From NCBI GenBank assembly GCA_965116165.1, contig OZ220484.1:3162001-3226000 (forward strand): a DNA stretch of 64,000 nucleotides. Reading direction: 5' to 3'. The notes under the pieces were generated by a model. The model ran no database searches. It was not told the DNA's origin and was given only the letters and a program-made list of their open reading frames with translations. A program made the position numbers and the translations under genes. Position 1 is the stretch's first letter. Every line of letters begins with the position of its first letter. Of this stretch, positions 33,992 to 42,748 are shown piece after piece. This DNA is from Azophilus sp965116165. GTDB taxonomy: Bacteria; Pseudomonadota; Gammaproteobacteria; Pseudomonadales; Azotimanducaceae.

Positions 33992-34780
33992 ATGAATTTT
34001 GAAACCCTAATTTACGAGGTGGCGGACAATGTTGCCACCATCACTTTCAACACGCCGCAAGCGGCCAACGCCATGGGCCCGCTCGGCGCCCGCGAATTTC
34101 GATCGGTCGCCGAAACCATCGATAGCGACCCGTCGGTGCGCGCGGTGGTTATGACGGGCGCCGGGAAGATGTTCTGCGCCGGCGGCGACCTCGGTGCTTT
34201 TGCCAAGGCCGGTGGCGGGGCGCGACAACTCCTCATGGAAATGGCCGGCGACCTGCATATGGGGCTCTCTCGCCTGGCCCGTGGCAACGCCCCGGTCATC
34301 GGTGCAATCAATGGCACGGCCGCGGGGGCGGGCTTCAGTTTGGCGATGGCCTGCGATCTGGCAATCGCCGCGGAGTCGGCGGTGTTTACGATGGCCTATA
34401 CCCGGGCGGGTCTGACGCCGGATGGCAGTTCCACCTATTTCATGCCGCGCAAGATCGGCGACCGGCGCACGCGGGAACTCATGCTCACCAACCGGGTGTT
34501 AAGCAGCGCCGAGGCGCTCGATTGGGGCGTGGTCAACGAGGTGGTTCCGGATACCGAGGTGGTGCCACGGGCCAGTGCCTTGGCGCGGCAACTGGCGCGG
34601 GGTCCGACCGCGGCTTACGGTGGGGTAAAGTACCTGCTAAACGGTACATTCGATCAAACCATGGAGTCGCAGATGGAACTCGAGGCCCGCACGATTGCGA
34701 CTTTGGTGGCCGGTCCGGACGGTCAGGAGGGCATTCACGCCTTCCTGGAAAAACGCAAACCATCTTTCAAGGGAGTCTAG
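33992..34780 (+). CDS. Enoyl-CoA hydratase/isomerase family protein, PaaG-like
   Basis: The 262-residue crotonase has oxyanion-hole motifs (MFCAGGDLGAFAK near residue 60, GTAAGAGFSLAMACDLAIAA near 108). It lacks the two hydratase Glu, but Asp144 in GLTPDGSSTYFMPRKIG sits where PaaG and related isomerases have a catalytic Asp. The likely reaction is therefore double-bond or ring isomerisation of an acyl-CoA rather than hydration. It is a single gene. Its TAG stop is the CTAG into which a family B element inserted. Confidence 0.88.
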   Translation: MNFETLIYEVADNVATITFNTPQAANAMGPLGAREFRSVAETIDSDPSVRAVVMTGAGKMFCAGGDLGAFAKAGGGARQLLMEMAGDLHMGLSRLARGNAPVIGAINGTAAGAGFSLAMACDLAIAAESAVFTMAYTRAGLTPDGSSTYFMPRKIGDRRTRELMLTNRVLSSAEALDWGVVNEVVPDTEVVPRASALARQLARGPTAAYGGVKYLLNGTFDQTMESQMELEARTIATLVAGPDGQEGIHAFLEKRKPSFKGV

Positions 34781-34882
34781 TGTGCCGTCCGGCAAATTCG
34801 CTATAAAATAGCCACCAGTCTATAAAAAACAATTTTATTTAAAATCAATAATATATGATACATTACACACGGGTCGAATACT
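34778..34882. repeat. Family B MITE, right end truncated
   Basis: It starts at the CTAG of the preceding stop codon (GTGTGCCGTCC) and keeps the AT-rich core and GATACATTACACACGGGTCG, but loses the final terminus, running instead into the family E copy at 34888. Confidence 0.7.
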
Positions 34883-34887
34883 AAGAG

Positions 34888-35060
34888 AGCCCGCACCGTA
34901 GGCAAATCTTGCGGATGTACGGCCCACCCCCACCCCCGACCACCCCAGGATAAAATGCCCAAGAAATTGGATTATCACACCCACATGGAAGACGCTTTTG
35001 TTGGATTACGGCTGCGCATACCCATCTGTCAACGCTTACAGGTGTACTATGGCGCAGGCT
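34888..35060. repeat. Family E element (173 bp)
   Basis: The termini AGCCCGCACCGTAG and CTATGGCGCAGGCT are inverted repeats with two changes. Internal sequence matches 33726-33860. It lies 90 bp upstream of the dehalogenase start. Confidence 0.7.
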
Positions 35061-35149
35061 GCTAGCCCGCAAATACGAATACCATTCGACCTGCGCGCTT
35101 AAACCGACGCCGGTTCGGTGGTGGGCCAATGCAACGGAGCACTAATGCG

Positions 35150-36028
35150 ATGAATACTAAACCCTCGGGCAGTAAAAAAACCGTTGAGGTTCTCGGCAAA
35201 AACATGGCCTATGTGGAAATGGGCGCGGGCGAGCCCATCGTCTTTCTGCACGGCAACCCGACCTCTTCGTACCTGTGGCGCAACATCATGTCGCGGGTCG
35301 TTGATTTGGGCCGCTGTATCGCCATCGACCTTATCGGCATGGGCGATTCGGACAAACTCGACGACCCGGGGCCGGACCGCTACACCTTCGCGGACCATAG
35401 CCGCTATCTCGATGCCGCCCTCGACGCCCTGTCCCTGACCGGGCGGGTTGCCCTGGTCGTGCACGATTGGGGTTCCGCGCTCGGCTTTCATTGGGCCAAT
35501 CGCCACCGGGATGCGGTGCGGGGTATCTGCTATATGGAGGCCATCGTGCGCCCCATGTCCTGGGATGAGTTTCCGCGGGCGGCGCGCGGGATATTCGAGG
35601 GAATCCGGTCGCCGGCCGGCGAAGAGATGGTTCTGGAGCGCAACCTATTCGTCGAGGCGGTATTGCCCGGCTCGATTTTGCGCAAGCTTTCCGACGAGGA
35701 GATGCAAGAGTATCGCCGGCCGTTTGCCGAGCCGGGCGAGAACCGTCGGCCCACCCTGACATGGCCGCGCCAGATCCCAATCGACGGGGTGCCGGCGGAT
35801 GTGGTCGCCATCGTCGCCGACTACGCCGATTGGCTGGCGCAATCGGCGGTTCCCAAGCTTTTTATCAATGCCGAACCGGGTGCGCTCATCACCGGGCCGG
35901 TGCGTGATTTTTGCCGGGGCTTTCCGAATCAAACCGAGGTGACGGTGCGGGGCAACCACTTCATTCAGGAGGACTCACCGGACGAGATTGGCGAAGCGCT
36001 GCGGGGTTGGCTGTCGACGCTGTCTTGA
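35150..36028 (+). CDS. Haloalkane dehalogenase, LinB/DhaA subfamily (HLD-II)
   Basis: From the ATG at 35150 (GGAG 10 nt upstream) the protein has 292 residues. Catalytic residues line up with LinB at a constant offset of two: halide-stabilising Asn36 (HGNP) and Trp107, nucleophile Asp106 (HDWGS), acid Glu130 (YMEAIVRP), base His270 (GNHFIQEDSPDEIG). FINAEPGALITGPVRDFC is also diagnostic. Reaction: hydrolysis of a haloalkane to an alcohol, halide and proton in the cytoplasm. It is a single gene behind MITE debris, with no other halogen-degradation gene nearby. Confidence 0.95.
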   Translation: MNTKPSGSKKTVEVLGKNMAYVEMGAGEPIVFLHGNPTSSYLWRNIMSRVVDLGRCIAIDLIGMGDSDKLDDPGPDRYTFADHSRYLDAALDALSLTGRVALVVHDWGSALGFHWANRHRDAVRGICYMEAIVRPMSWDEFPRAARGIFEGIRSPAGEEMVLERNLFVEAVLPGSILRKLSDEEMQEYRRPFAEPGENRRPTLTWPRQIPIDGVPADVVAIVADYADWLAQSAVPKLFINAEPGALITGPVRDFCRGFPNQTEVTVRGNHFIQEDSPDEIGEALRGWLSTLS

Positions 36029-36115
36029 CCGGCCCGCGCGCAATGCGCAAACTTGCGCACTCAATCTATCGTCAATTGATCGCAGACTGCGACACAGCAA
36101 CTCAAAGGAAGGATT

Positions 36116-36595
36116 ATGGCCATTAAAGAAGGCGACAAACTACCCGATGCCACCATGCACATCCTGCGGGATGGACGTCCCAAAGCCGTTGGTACCAACG
36201 ACCTGTTCGGGGGCAAAAAGGTTGTGCTTTTTGCCGTTCCCGGCGCCTATACCCCGACTTGTTCCAACGATCATCTGCCCGGCTATGTTGTCAATGCCGA
36301 CGCGATTAAGGCGAAGGGTGTTGACAGCATCGTTTGCATGGCCGTCAACGATGCCTTTGTGATGGATAGTTGGGGCAGGGAGAAGAACGCCGAGGAACTG
36401 CTCATGGTGGGTGATGGCAATGGCGAGTTCACCCGGGCGCTCGGTTTGGAATTCGACGGCTCCGGTTTCGGGCTCGGCAGCCGCTCGCAACGGTTTGCGA
36501 TGGTCGTTGACGACGGTACGGTGGTCAAGCTTGCGGTCGAGGCGGGCGGTGCGCTTGATGTCAGCAAGGCCGAGTCGATGCTCGAGGCTTTATAG
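36116..36595 (+). CDS. Peroxiredoxin, Prx5 type
   Basis: The 159-residue protein matches Prx5-class peroxiredoxins: GDKLPDATMHILRDGRPK, VVLFAVPGAYTPTCSNDHLPGYV with the peroxidatic Cys in PTCS (near residue 49), and GLGSRSQRFAMVVDDG. No second Cys is visible downstream, so it probably works as a 1-Cys enzyme recycled by glutaredoxin or glutathione. AAGGA precedes the ATG. Role: reduction of hydrogen peroxide and organic peroxides. Single gene. Confidence 0.93.
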   Translation: MAIKEGDKLPDATMHILRDGRPKAVGTNDLFGGKKVVLFAVPGAYTPTCSNDHLPGYVVNADAIKAKGVDSIVCMAVNDAFVMDSWGREKNAEELLMVGDGNGEFTRALGLEFDGSGFGLGSRSQRFAMVVDDGTVVKLAVEAGGALDVSKAESMLEAL

Positions 36596-36623
36596 CCCTT
36601 TGTAGCCGGGGGATATTGTACCG

Positions 36624-36791
36624 CTACGTTGCGGCCGCCGCCGGGTCGCGGGCACAGGCCCAGGCATCGCCGTCCGGCCGACAAACCCATTGTTCGCCAT
36701 CCGCATCGGATGCGTCCTCGCCGGCGGGCGCCCGGGAGCCACAGGCCCCAAGCGCCAGAACAATCAGGGTGACCAGGCAAATCAGTCTCAT
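36624..36791 (-). CDS. Small lipoprotein with a two-cysteine WxCxPDGxxWxC motif
   Basis: A 55-residue product from the ATG at 36791: MRLICLVTLIVLALGACGS is a lipoprotein signal with lipobox LGAC. The mature part is about 36 residues with WVCRPDGDAWAC, two Cys spaced to form a disulfide. A GTG seven codons upstream is an alternative start. Function unknown; similar W-C-P-x-G-x-W-x-C stretches occur in other gammaproteobacterial envelope proteins. It converges with the peroxiredoxin gene. Confidence 0.6.
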   Translation of the reverse strand: MRLICLVTLIVLALGACGSRAPAGEDASDADGEQWVCRPDGDAWACARDPAAAAT

Positions 36792-36883
36792 GGAGCGCAA
36801 CTTTGCCCGCACCCTGTGTGGGTGTCAAAGCGATGGGCGGGACGATGATGCGAAAATTGGGCGGATGCTCACCGCTTCGACCA

Positions 36884-39634
36884 TCAGGCTGATTCCAGCG
36901 ACTTCTCAACTAGTTCCGCAAGTTCCTCGGAAAGCTCCTTGCGCTGCAGAATTTGCAGTGCTCGCCGCATTGCCCTCGCCCGACCTGGGTCGAGCAGCGT
37001 CCAGGCGCCGAGTGGGCGCGCGAACGCGGCCGCCAGAACCGGCGCGAACGCGTCCATCTCCGACACCCTGTTGGCATACCACTCATAGCATTCGGGATCG
37101 TGAAAGTTCACATTGGCCTGCGCGAACGCGCCATAAAGCGCTCGCAGCCGGTTTGGATTGCGCGCCCGGAATGCGGCGTGGTCGCTCAGCGATTCGATGC
37201 GACTCAGCGATGCCCAGGACGAACAGGCCGCCTGCACGGAGAACCAGGCGTTGACGACGAGATCCTGATGCCGCCACGCCTCCAGGAATGCGTCCAGATG
37301 CGTTTCCTTGGTGGCATCGCCGATCGTTTCGAGGCGGAGCAGGCTGTTCAGGGCGACCAGACGATCGGTTAGGTTGTCGGCTTGGTCGAGTTCCGCAAGC
37401 ACTACCCGCAAAGCGCGTTCTGGATGATGGGCATCGAGGTGGCGGACCAGGTAGCCCATGGCCACACCCTTGATGCGGCGACGGGCGACGGCGGCCGGTT
37501 CGCTGGAATAGGGGCCGGTATCCCGATTGGCTTGGGCCAGCGCTTCCCAATCGACAGCCAGGTCGGCAATTTGCCGGATGATGACTTCCCGGGCATCCGC
37601 AATTGAGCGAATGTCCGCGCCGGGTGCCCGCAGGAGAACATCCATTTCCGAAGGCAGGGTCAACATCTGGGCGATGAGCGCTTTGGCCTGGCCGTCGTCG
37701 GGCGCCGGACTCGCCCTCTGCGCCAGGTCGGCGATGAGGTCTATGAACGTGGCGACCACCCCGGCCTCCGCATCCTCGGTGACCAGAGCGGGCCCGCCGC
37801 CCGCCTTGGCCAGGATGGCGGCCGCCGCGAGCTGTTGGGTCGCGTCCCATCGCCCGAACTCGTTGGCGTCGAACTTGGCCAGGTGGGCCAGCGTTTCCGC
37901 GCGCCGCTTCCACTTGACGATGACCGGGGCCGAGAAGTCCCGCAGGAAGCTGACGCTGCAACCCTCTACGACGCCCTCTATTGCGACCGTGGTGCGGGCA
38001 TCCCGCAAGTGGAGTACGACAGTGCCGTCATTGTTGGGCGATTCTGTAAAGGCGCTCGTTTCCAGGCGGGTGCCGGCATTGGTTGCGGTGTCGAGTAATT
38101 CCTCGCCCCGGGGTCCGACCAAGCCAATGGCGACCGGGGTGTGCAATGGCCGCTTTCCCGCCTCCGGCTGACCCGGCGTCGATGGACAGGATTGTTCGAT
38201 CTCAAGCCGAATGCCAGACTCGGTGGCCAGTTCGTTAACAGAGACAACCGGTGTGCCGGCCTGGTGATACCACAACTCGAAATGCTCCAAATCGATGCCG
38301 GAGACATCCCGCATTGCCCGCAGGAAATGCTGCACGGTCACCGCCTGGCCGTCGTAGTCTTCAAAGTACTTGTCGCAGCCACTTGTGAATCGACCCTTGC
38401 CGAGAATCGTTTGGAGCATGCGTATCAGTTCCGCACCCTTGTAGTAGATGGTGGTGGTATAGGCGTTTTCCACCTTGCGAAGATCTTTCGGCAGTACGGG
38501 GTGGGCGAGCGCACCGGCGTCTTCCCGGAATTGGTGCCGTCGCAGGAAACCGACGTCGGTAATCCGTTGCAGCGAATCCGATATCAGAGATGCCGTGAAT
38601 TCCTGGTCGCGGAATACCGTGAATCCCTCCTTAAGGGAGATTTGCCCAAAATCGCGTATAAATACCCGGTTGCCCGAGTAGTTGTGCAGGTACTCATGCG
38701 CGACCACGCGATCAACATCGAGAAAACTGTCGTCCGTGGCGATGTCCTTGGATGCGATCAGGCGGGAAATGTTGAATATATTGAGCCCCTTGTTCTCCAT
38801 GGCGCCGTAGATAAACGAGTTGACCGCGACAATCATGTAGCGGTCGAGGTCGTAATATCGGCCGAATCGATCCTGGTCGAACCGCATGGCCGCTTTGAGG
38901 GCGCGCATGGGATGAGCGCAGTGCTCCTGGTCCGCGGGCTTGGTGTAGATTTCCAATAGAACGGGTTGTTCGTCGGGTGCGTCGGGGCGCTTGTGGAAAT
39001 GGTCCCGTGTCACCGCAAGGTCGCCCGCCACCAGCGCGAACAGGTAGCTGGGTTTTTTGGACGGGTCGTGCCATACGGTGGTTTTACGGCCCGCGACGGT
39101 TTGTTCGCTCACCAGGTTCCCGTTCGATAGAAGCACCGGACAGCGCTTCGCATCGGCCGTTATGGAAACGGTGAATGTCGATCCGACATCGGGCCGGTCC
39201 GGGTAGAAGGCGATGCGCCGGAACCCCATTGACTCATTTTGGGTCAGGTAGAGATCGTCCTCGTCCCGGGCGGTCTTGTACAGCCCGAGCATTTCCGTGT
39301 TCTTCTCCGGATATACCCGGGTTTGCACGGCCACCTCGCCGCCGTCTCCGACATCGAAGATGGTGAGCGAGTCGTCGTCTTGGCTGTATTCATTCGCCGC
39401 CAGTTCGCGACCGTTGAAACTCACCCGGAGCAGATCCATGACTTGGACCCGTTTGCCCGCCCGGATGACGGCGCTTTGGCCATCGAGTCTAAGGGGTTCC
39501 TGGGAATCGGCACCGGGCTTGCGCGCCACGGTGAACGAGCATTCCACCTCTGTGGCGCCGTCGCCGATGTCGAATTTGAGCCCCGTATCGCTCAGGGTGA
39601 ATGGATAGGGCCGATAATCCATGAGATTGGACAT
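36884..39634 (-). CDS. pepN: Aminopeptidase N (M1 family)
   Basis: The 916-residue protein has E. coli PepN architecture. The exopeptidase motif GAMEN is at 277-281, the zinc motif HEYLH at 313-317 and the distal Glu ligand at about 336 (SLKEGFTVFRDQEF). The beta-sandwich and C-terminal helical domain fill the remainder. It releases N-terminal residues from peptides in the cytoplasm. Monocistronic, with a decayed family A element about 20 bp upstream of the start. PepN of this size is typical of gammaproteobacteria, which supports the taxonomic guess. Confidence 0.95.
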   Translation of the reverse strand: MSNLMDYRPYPFTLSDTGLKFDIGDGATEVECSFTVARKPGADSQEPLRLDGQSAVIRAGKRVQVMDLLRVSFNGRELAANEYSQDDDSLTIFDVGDGGEVAVQTRVYPEKNTEMLGLYKTARDEDDLYLTQNESMGFRRIAFYPDRPDVGSTFTVSITADAKRCPVLLSNGNLVSEQTVAGRKTTVWHDPSKKPSYLFALVAGDLAVTRDHFHKRPDAPDEQPVLLEIYTKPADQEHCAHPMRALKAAMRFDQDRFGRYYDLDRYMIVAVNSFIYGAMENKGLNIFNISRLIASKDIATDDSFLDVDRVVAHEYLHNYSGNRVFIRDFGQISLKEGFTVFRDQEFTASLISDSLQRITDVGFLRRHQFREDAGALAHPVLPKDLRKVENAYTTTIYYKGAELIRMLQTILGKGRFTSGCDKYFEDYDGQAVTVQHFLRAMRDVSGIDLEHFELWYHQAGTPVVSVNELATESGIRLEIEQSCPSTPGQPEAGKRPLHTPVAIGLVGPRGEELLDTATNAGTRLETSAFTESPNNDGTVVLHLRDARTTVAIEGVVEGCSVSFLRDFSAPVIVKWKRRAETLAHLAKFDANEFGRWDATQQLAAAAILAKAGGGPALVTEDAEAGVVATFIDLIADLAQRASPAPDDGQAKALIAQMLTLPSEMDVLLRAPGADIRSIADAREVIIRQIADLAVDWEALAQANRDTGPYSSEPAAVARRRIKGVAMGYLVRHLDAHHPERALRVVLAELDQADNLTDRLVALNSLLRLETIGDATKETHLDAFLEAWRHQDLVVNAWFSVQAACSSWASLSRIESLSDHAAFRARNPNRLRALYGAFAQANVNFHDPECYEWYANRVSEMDAFAPVLAAAFARPLGAWTLLDPGRARAMRRALQILQRKELSEELAELVEKSLESA

Positions 39635-39654
39635 GATGATCTACTCCCAATGAT

Positions 39655-39748
39655 ACGCCGATAAATCCTGTAGTCATGGCATACAAGTTAATCAAATCAA
39701 TAACTTACGAGTATATCAATGCTGCTCTATTGATTTGTTCAAACTTTC
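39655..39748 (-). repeat. Family A MITE, decayed left terminus
   Basis: The sequence from ATAAATCCTGTAGTCATGGC to GCTGCTCTATTGATTTGTTC and AAACTTTCC is family A in reverse, but the GGAACCTCTG end is mutated. It lies between pepN and other debris. Confidence 0.7.
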
Positions 39749-40362
39749 CCCAATACGTGGCGGTTCGCGGTTCAAACCCGGCCGTTGCACCGCCAACAAT
39801 GGTTGCGCCCACCGTATCTCCAACCGGAGAATTTTCATACATACCCCCCCCCCCCCCGTTTTTTGCAAGGGCAATTCAGGAATGGTTTTGTAAACAAATA
39901 GATATTTGCCGATGCGGATTCCACCAAGCCGATGCTCGCGCACTGTTCGGCTCGTACAAATGTCAAATTGATACGCCACCCGGAAATGCTGTCCCGTGGC
40001 GATCCAGTAGTGGATTGTCCGTCGGCCGATGCCGAGGCGCCTCGACAACCCGGCCTTGCCGACCCCCTGATCCAGATAGTGCTTCAACAACATCCTCGTC
40101 TCCCATCCATGCATGCGGCAGTGCCTCGTCCCTGTTGACATAGCCAGCGGGGTAGATCCGCGCAAGATCGTCGCCAATCCGAAGTGCGCAATTCTTCGTG
40201 GATAAAAATGGGAAATTTAAAGTTGTCGGTAACACCGCCTTCCGGCAGACCGCGAGCATAATGGGAATCGCCGACCCCGACCGCATGGCGTTGAACCCTT
40301 CGGGCACTTTCGTCATTATACGTGCGCCTTGGGATAGCGGACCGCATGGAGAGACGATCACC
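39749..40362. other. Gene-free debris region upstream of the HNH gene
   Basis: It contains a run of 14 C at 39844-39857 followed by G and six T, a family D copy at about 39890-39976 ending CAAATTGATAC, and an istA scrap at 39985-40104. The remaining 40105-40362 has an open frame in front of the HNH gene (from 40198) that shows no family features. No tRNA or terminator is seen. Confidence 0.5.
39985..40104 (-). pseudogene. IS21-type transposase IstA, N-terminal fragment
   Basis: On the minus strand the frame reads MLLKHYLDQGVGKAGLSRRL then GIGRRTIHYWIATGQ, the helix-turn-helix start of IstA. It breaks off into the family D repeat, so only about 40 codons remain. Confidence 0.7.
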
Positions 40363-40953
40363 ATGATCGCCACCATTGATTGTTATAAACGCCTTCCGCG
40401 CATTCTGCGATTGGATAGAACCGGCCGACCGGTGGATTGGGTCAGTTGGCAGGAAACCGTTTGTCTGTATGCTAGGGACATCGTGGTGTGGACATTGGGC
40501 GACCCCGTGTTGCGCATCCGCGGTGGCCACTCGCGGTTCGATGGGAGCCCCAGCGCCATAGACATCCACGGCATTGTCGCCTGTGACGGCGAGGTGCGGC
40601 CACCCGCACAAAACATCCCGCCGCTAACCAACCAGGCGCTCTTCGGCCGTGACCGCAACACTTGCCTGTACTGCGCAAAGCGCCTTTCGGCCGCTGTGCT
40701 GACGCGCGATCATGTGGTGCCGACCTCAAGGGGCGGCAAGGATTCCTGGGATAACTGCGTGGCGGCCTGTCGCCGCTGCAATCATCACAAAGGCAGCCGC
40801 CTGCTGCACGAATGCGGCATGCAGTTGTTGGCCTTGCCCTATGTGCCGAATTATTCCGAGTACCTGGCGCTGATCAACAGCGGCCGGATTCTCGGCGATC
40901 AAATGGACTTTCTGCGCAGAAGCTTTGGGGCGAACAGCCGCTTGCGGCACTGA
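40363..40953 (+). CDS. HNH endonuclease family protein
   Basis: Starting at the ATG at 40363 (GGAG 11 nt upstream) the protein has 196 residues. The N-terminal part (WVSWQETVCLYARDIVVWTLGDP) is typical of a widespread HNH family of proteobacteria and cyanobacteria. The HNH core is complete: CLYC at 101-104, RDHVVPTSRGGKDSWDN with His117 and Asn131, and CRRCNHHKGSR from 136. It should bind zinc and cut DNA, but the biological role of this family is undefined. The next gene is convergent cysS. Confidence 0.87.
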   Translation: MIATIDCYKRLPRILRLDRTGRPVDWVSWQETVCLYARDIVVWTLGDPVLRIRGGHSRFDGSPSAIDIHGIVACDGEVRPPAQNIPPLTNQALFGRDRNTCLYCAKRLSAAVLTRDHVVPTSRGGKDSWDNCVAACRRCNHHKGSRLLHECGMQLLALPYVPNYSEYLALINSGRILGDQMDFLRRSFGANSRLRH

Positions 40954-41032
40954 TTGACGGACGGGGCATCGGTTGGCTACTCCACATTTTCCCAACTGGG
41001 GTAAAAGTGCGCTAGTAAGTCCCCATCCGTCT

Positions 41033-42607
41033 CTACACCCGCTTCCAGAGTGTGCCCTCTCGCGTGTCCTCCAGTTCGATGCCCGCTTGCGCCAGTTCGT
41101 CCCGAATGCGGTCGGCGGCGGCATAGTCGCGGGCGCGGCGGGCGGCGGTGCGTTTGTCGATCAATGTCCGGATAGCTTCGGTAGCTAGTGATTGGGGGGC
41201 TGCGCCCGCCGGCTTTTGAAACCAGGCATTGGGTGTCGCATCCAGAAGGCCGAGCAACCAGCCGCCCGCACACAGATGGCTGCGCAGGCGCGCGACCTCG
41301 GCTCGATCCCCCGCCTTGTTGAGTTCCGCGGCGATGCCGTGCATGGCGGCGAGCGCGGCGGGTGTGTTCAGGTCGTCGAGCAGTGCGGCGAGCACGGATT
41401 CGGGGAACTCGGCCGCGGTTCCGTGCCGATATGCCGCTGCGGTTTCATTCTGTATAGGCCTGATGCTTCCCGTGACCTTGCCCCTGTGCCCGGCTTCGTC
41501 CGGTTCATTTGGGAGGGCATCGGTTGTACCCGATGCGGGCTCGGCGCCGTATCCCGCCACGGTGGCGCTGTTGGTGAGTTCCTGTGGTTGTTTTGGGCGC
41601 GGGGGGCTTTGGCTTAAGGTGGCCTCGCTGCCGCGCAAGGCCTGATAGAGGGCGTCGAGGCTGCGCCGGGCCTGTGCGAGCAGTGTATCGGACCACGCGA
41701 GCGGCGAGCGGTATTGGCCGGACAGCAGGGCGTAGCGCAAGGTTTCACCGGCGTGATGTTCACGCAGCGAGCGAATGGTGACGATGTTGCCCAGGGATTT
41801 CGACATCTTCTCGTCGCCTATGGTCAACATGCCGTTGTGCAGCCAATAGCGCACACAGTCGGCGCTCTCGTTTGCGCAGCGGCTTTGGGCGGCCTCGTTT
41901 TCATGGTGGGGGAATGCGAGGTCGATGCCACCACCGTGAATGTCGATGCTGGGGCCGAGATGCTTGCGAATCATCGCCGAGCACTCGATATGCCAACCCG
42001 GACGGCCTCGGCCCCAGGGGCTCGGCCAACCGGGCAACTCGGGGGTTGACGGCTTCCAGAGCACGAAGTCCTTGGGGTCGCGCTTGTACGGAGCGACCTC
42101 GACCCGGGCTCCGTCGAGCATGTCCTCCAGGGAACGCCGCGACAGGCTGCCGTATTGCGGGTCGGCGGGCACATGGAAGAGCACATGCCCCTCGGCCGCA
42201 TAGGCGACGCCTTTGTCGATTAGCACCTCGATCATTGCCACGATGTCGGCGATGTGTTCCGTCGCGCGGGGCTGCAGGCCGGTATCAAGAACACCGAGAG
42301 CGGCGATGTCGTCGTTGTAGGCACGGGTGAACCGTTCCGCCAACGCCCCGATGGGCTCACCGTTGGCCAGCGCCCGCCGGTTGATTTTGTCGTCCACATC
42401 GGTGACGTTGCAGGCGTAGACGACCCGCGGATAGAGCGTTTGGAGCACCCGGTAGAGCACATCGAATACAACGGCGGGGCGGCCGTTGCCGATATGCACA
42501 TGTCCGTAAACCGTTGGTCCGCAGACGTACATCGTGACGCGCTGCGGATCGATGGGCCGGAACACTTCCTTGCGGCCCGAAAGCCCATTGTGCAGTTGCA
42601 GTTCCAT
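41033..42607 (-). CDS. cysS: Cysteinyl-tRNA synthetase with a long linker insertion
   Basis: The 524-residue enzyme is about 60 longer than usual. Class I motifs: HIGN at 38-41, KMSKS at 267-271; zinc ligands C29, C209, H234 and E238 (FPHHENE). Between the catalytic and DALR/C-terminal parts, residues about 327-399 form a Pro/Ser/Thr/Gly-rich insert absent from typical CysRS. The ATG is embedded in the ATAG target duplication of a family A MITE, whose terminus places GAGGT 5 nt upstream as the likely ribosome binding site. It charges tRNA-Cys and is presumably essential. Confidence 0.95.
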   Translation of the reverse strand: MELQLHNGLSGRKEVFRPIDPQRVTMYVCGPTVYGHVHIGNGRPAVVFDVLYRVLQTLYPRVVYACNVTDVDDKINRRALANGEPIGALAERFTRAYNDDIAALGVLDTGLQPRATEHIADIVAMIEVLIDKGVAYAAEGHVLFHVPADPQYGSLSRRSLEDMLDGARVEVAPYKRDPKDFVLWKPSTPELPGWPSPWGRGRPGWHIECSAMIRKHLGPSIDIHGGGIDLAFPHHENEAAQSRCANESADCVRYWLHNGMLTIGDEKMSKSLGNIVTIRSLREHHAGETLRYALLSGQYRSPLAWSDTLLAQARRSLDALYQALRGSEATLSQSPPRPKQPQELTNSATVAGYGAEPASGTTDALPNEPDEAGHRGKVTGSIRPIQNETAAAYRHGTAAEFPESVLAALLDDLNTPAALAAMHGIAAELNKAGDRAEVARLRSHLCAGGWLLGLLDATPNAWFQKPAGAAPQSLATEAIRTLIDKRTAARRARDYAAADRIRDELAQAGIELEDTREGTLWKRV

Positions 42608-42609
42608 AG

Positions 42610-42708
42610 GGAACCTCTGATTAACTCTGTATTTACGGCATACGGTTTAATAAAATCAATGGGTTACGAGTGCCTCAATGCTGCTCTATCGATTTATTCG
42701 GACCTTCC
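42610..42708 (-). repeat. Family A MITE fused to the cysS start codon
   Basis: A perfect 4-bp duplication ATAG (42606-42609 and 42709-42712) flanks a 99-bp element with ends GGAACCTCTGATTAACTC and GGAAGGTCCGAATAAATC. The left ATAG overlaps the cysS ATG (42605-42607 on the minus strand). Read on the minus strand the element ends CAGAGGTTCC then CTATGG, giving a good Shine-Dalgarno match. Confidence 0.92.
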
Positions 42709-42748
42709 ATAGTTGGTTCCGGAATCCACGGGACGGTATCCCGGGCGC

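Noticed and set aside
36624..36812. Longer start (GTG at 36812) for the small lipoprotein
   Set aside because: Starting at the ATG at 36791 gives a more typical lipoprotein signal; the longer form remains possible but is less likely.
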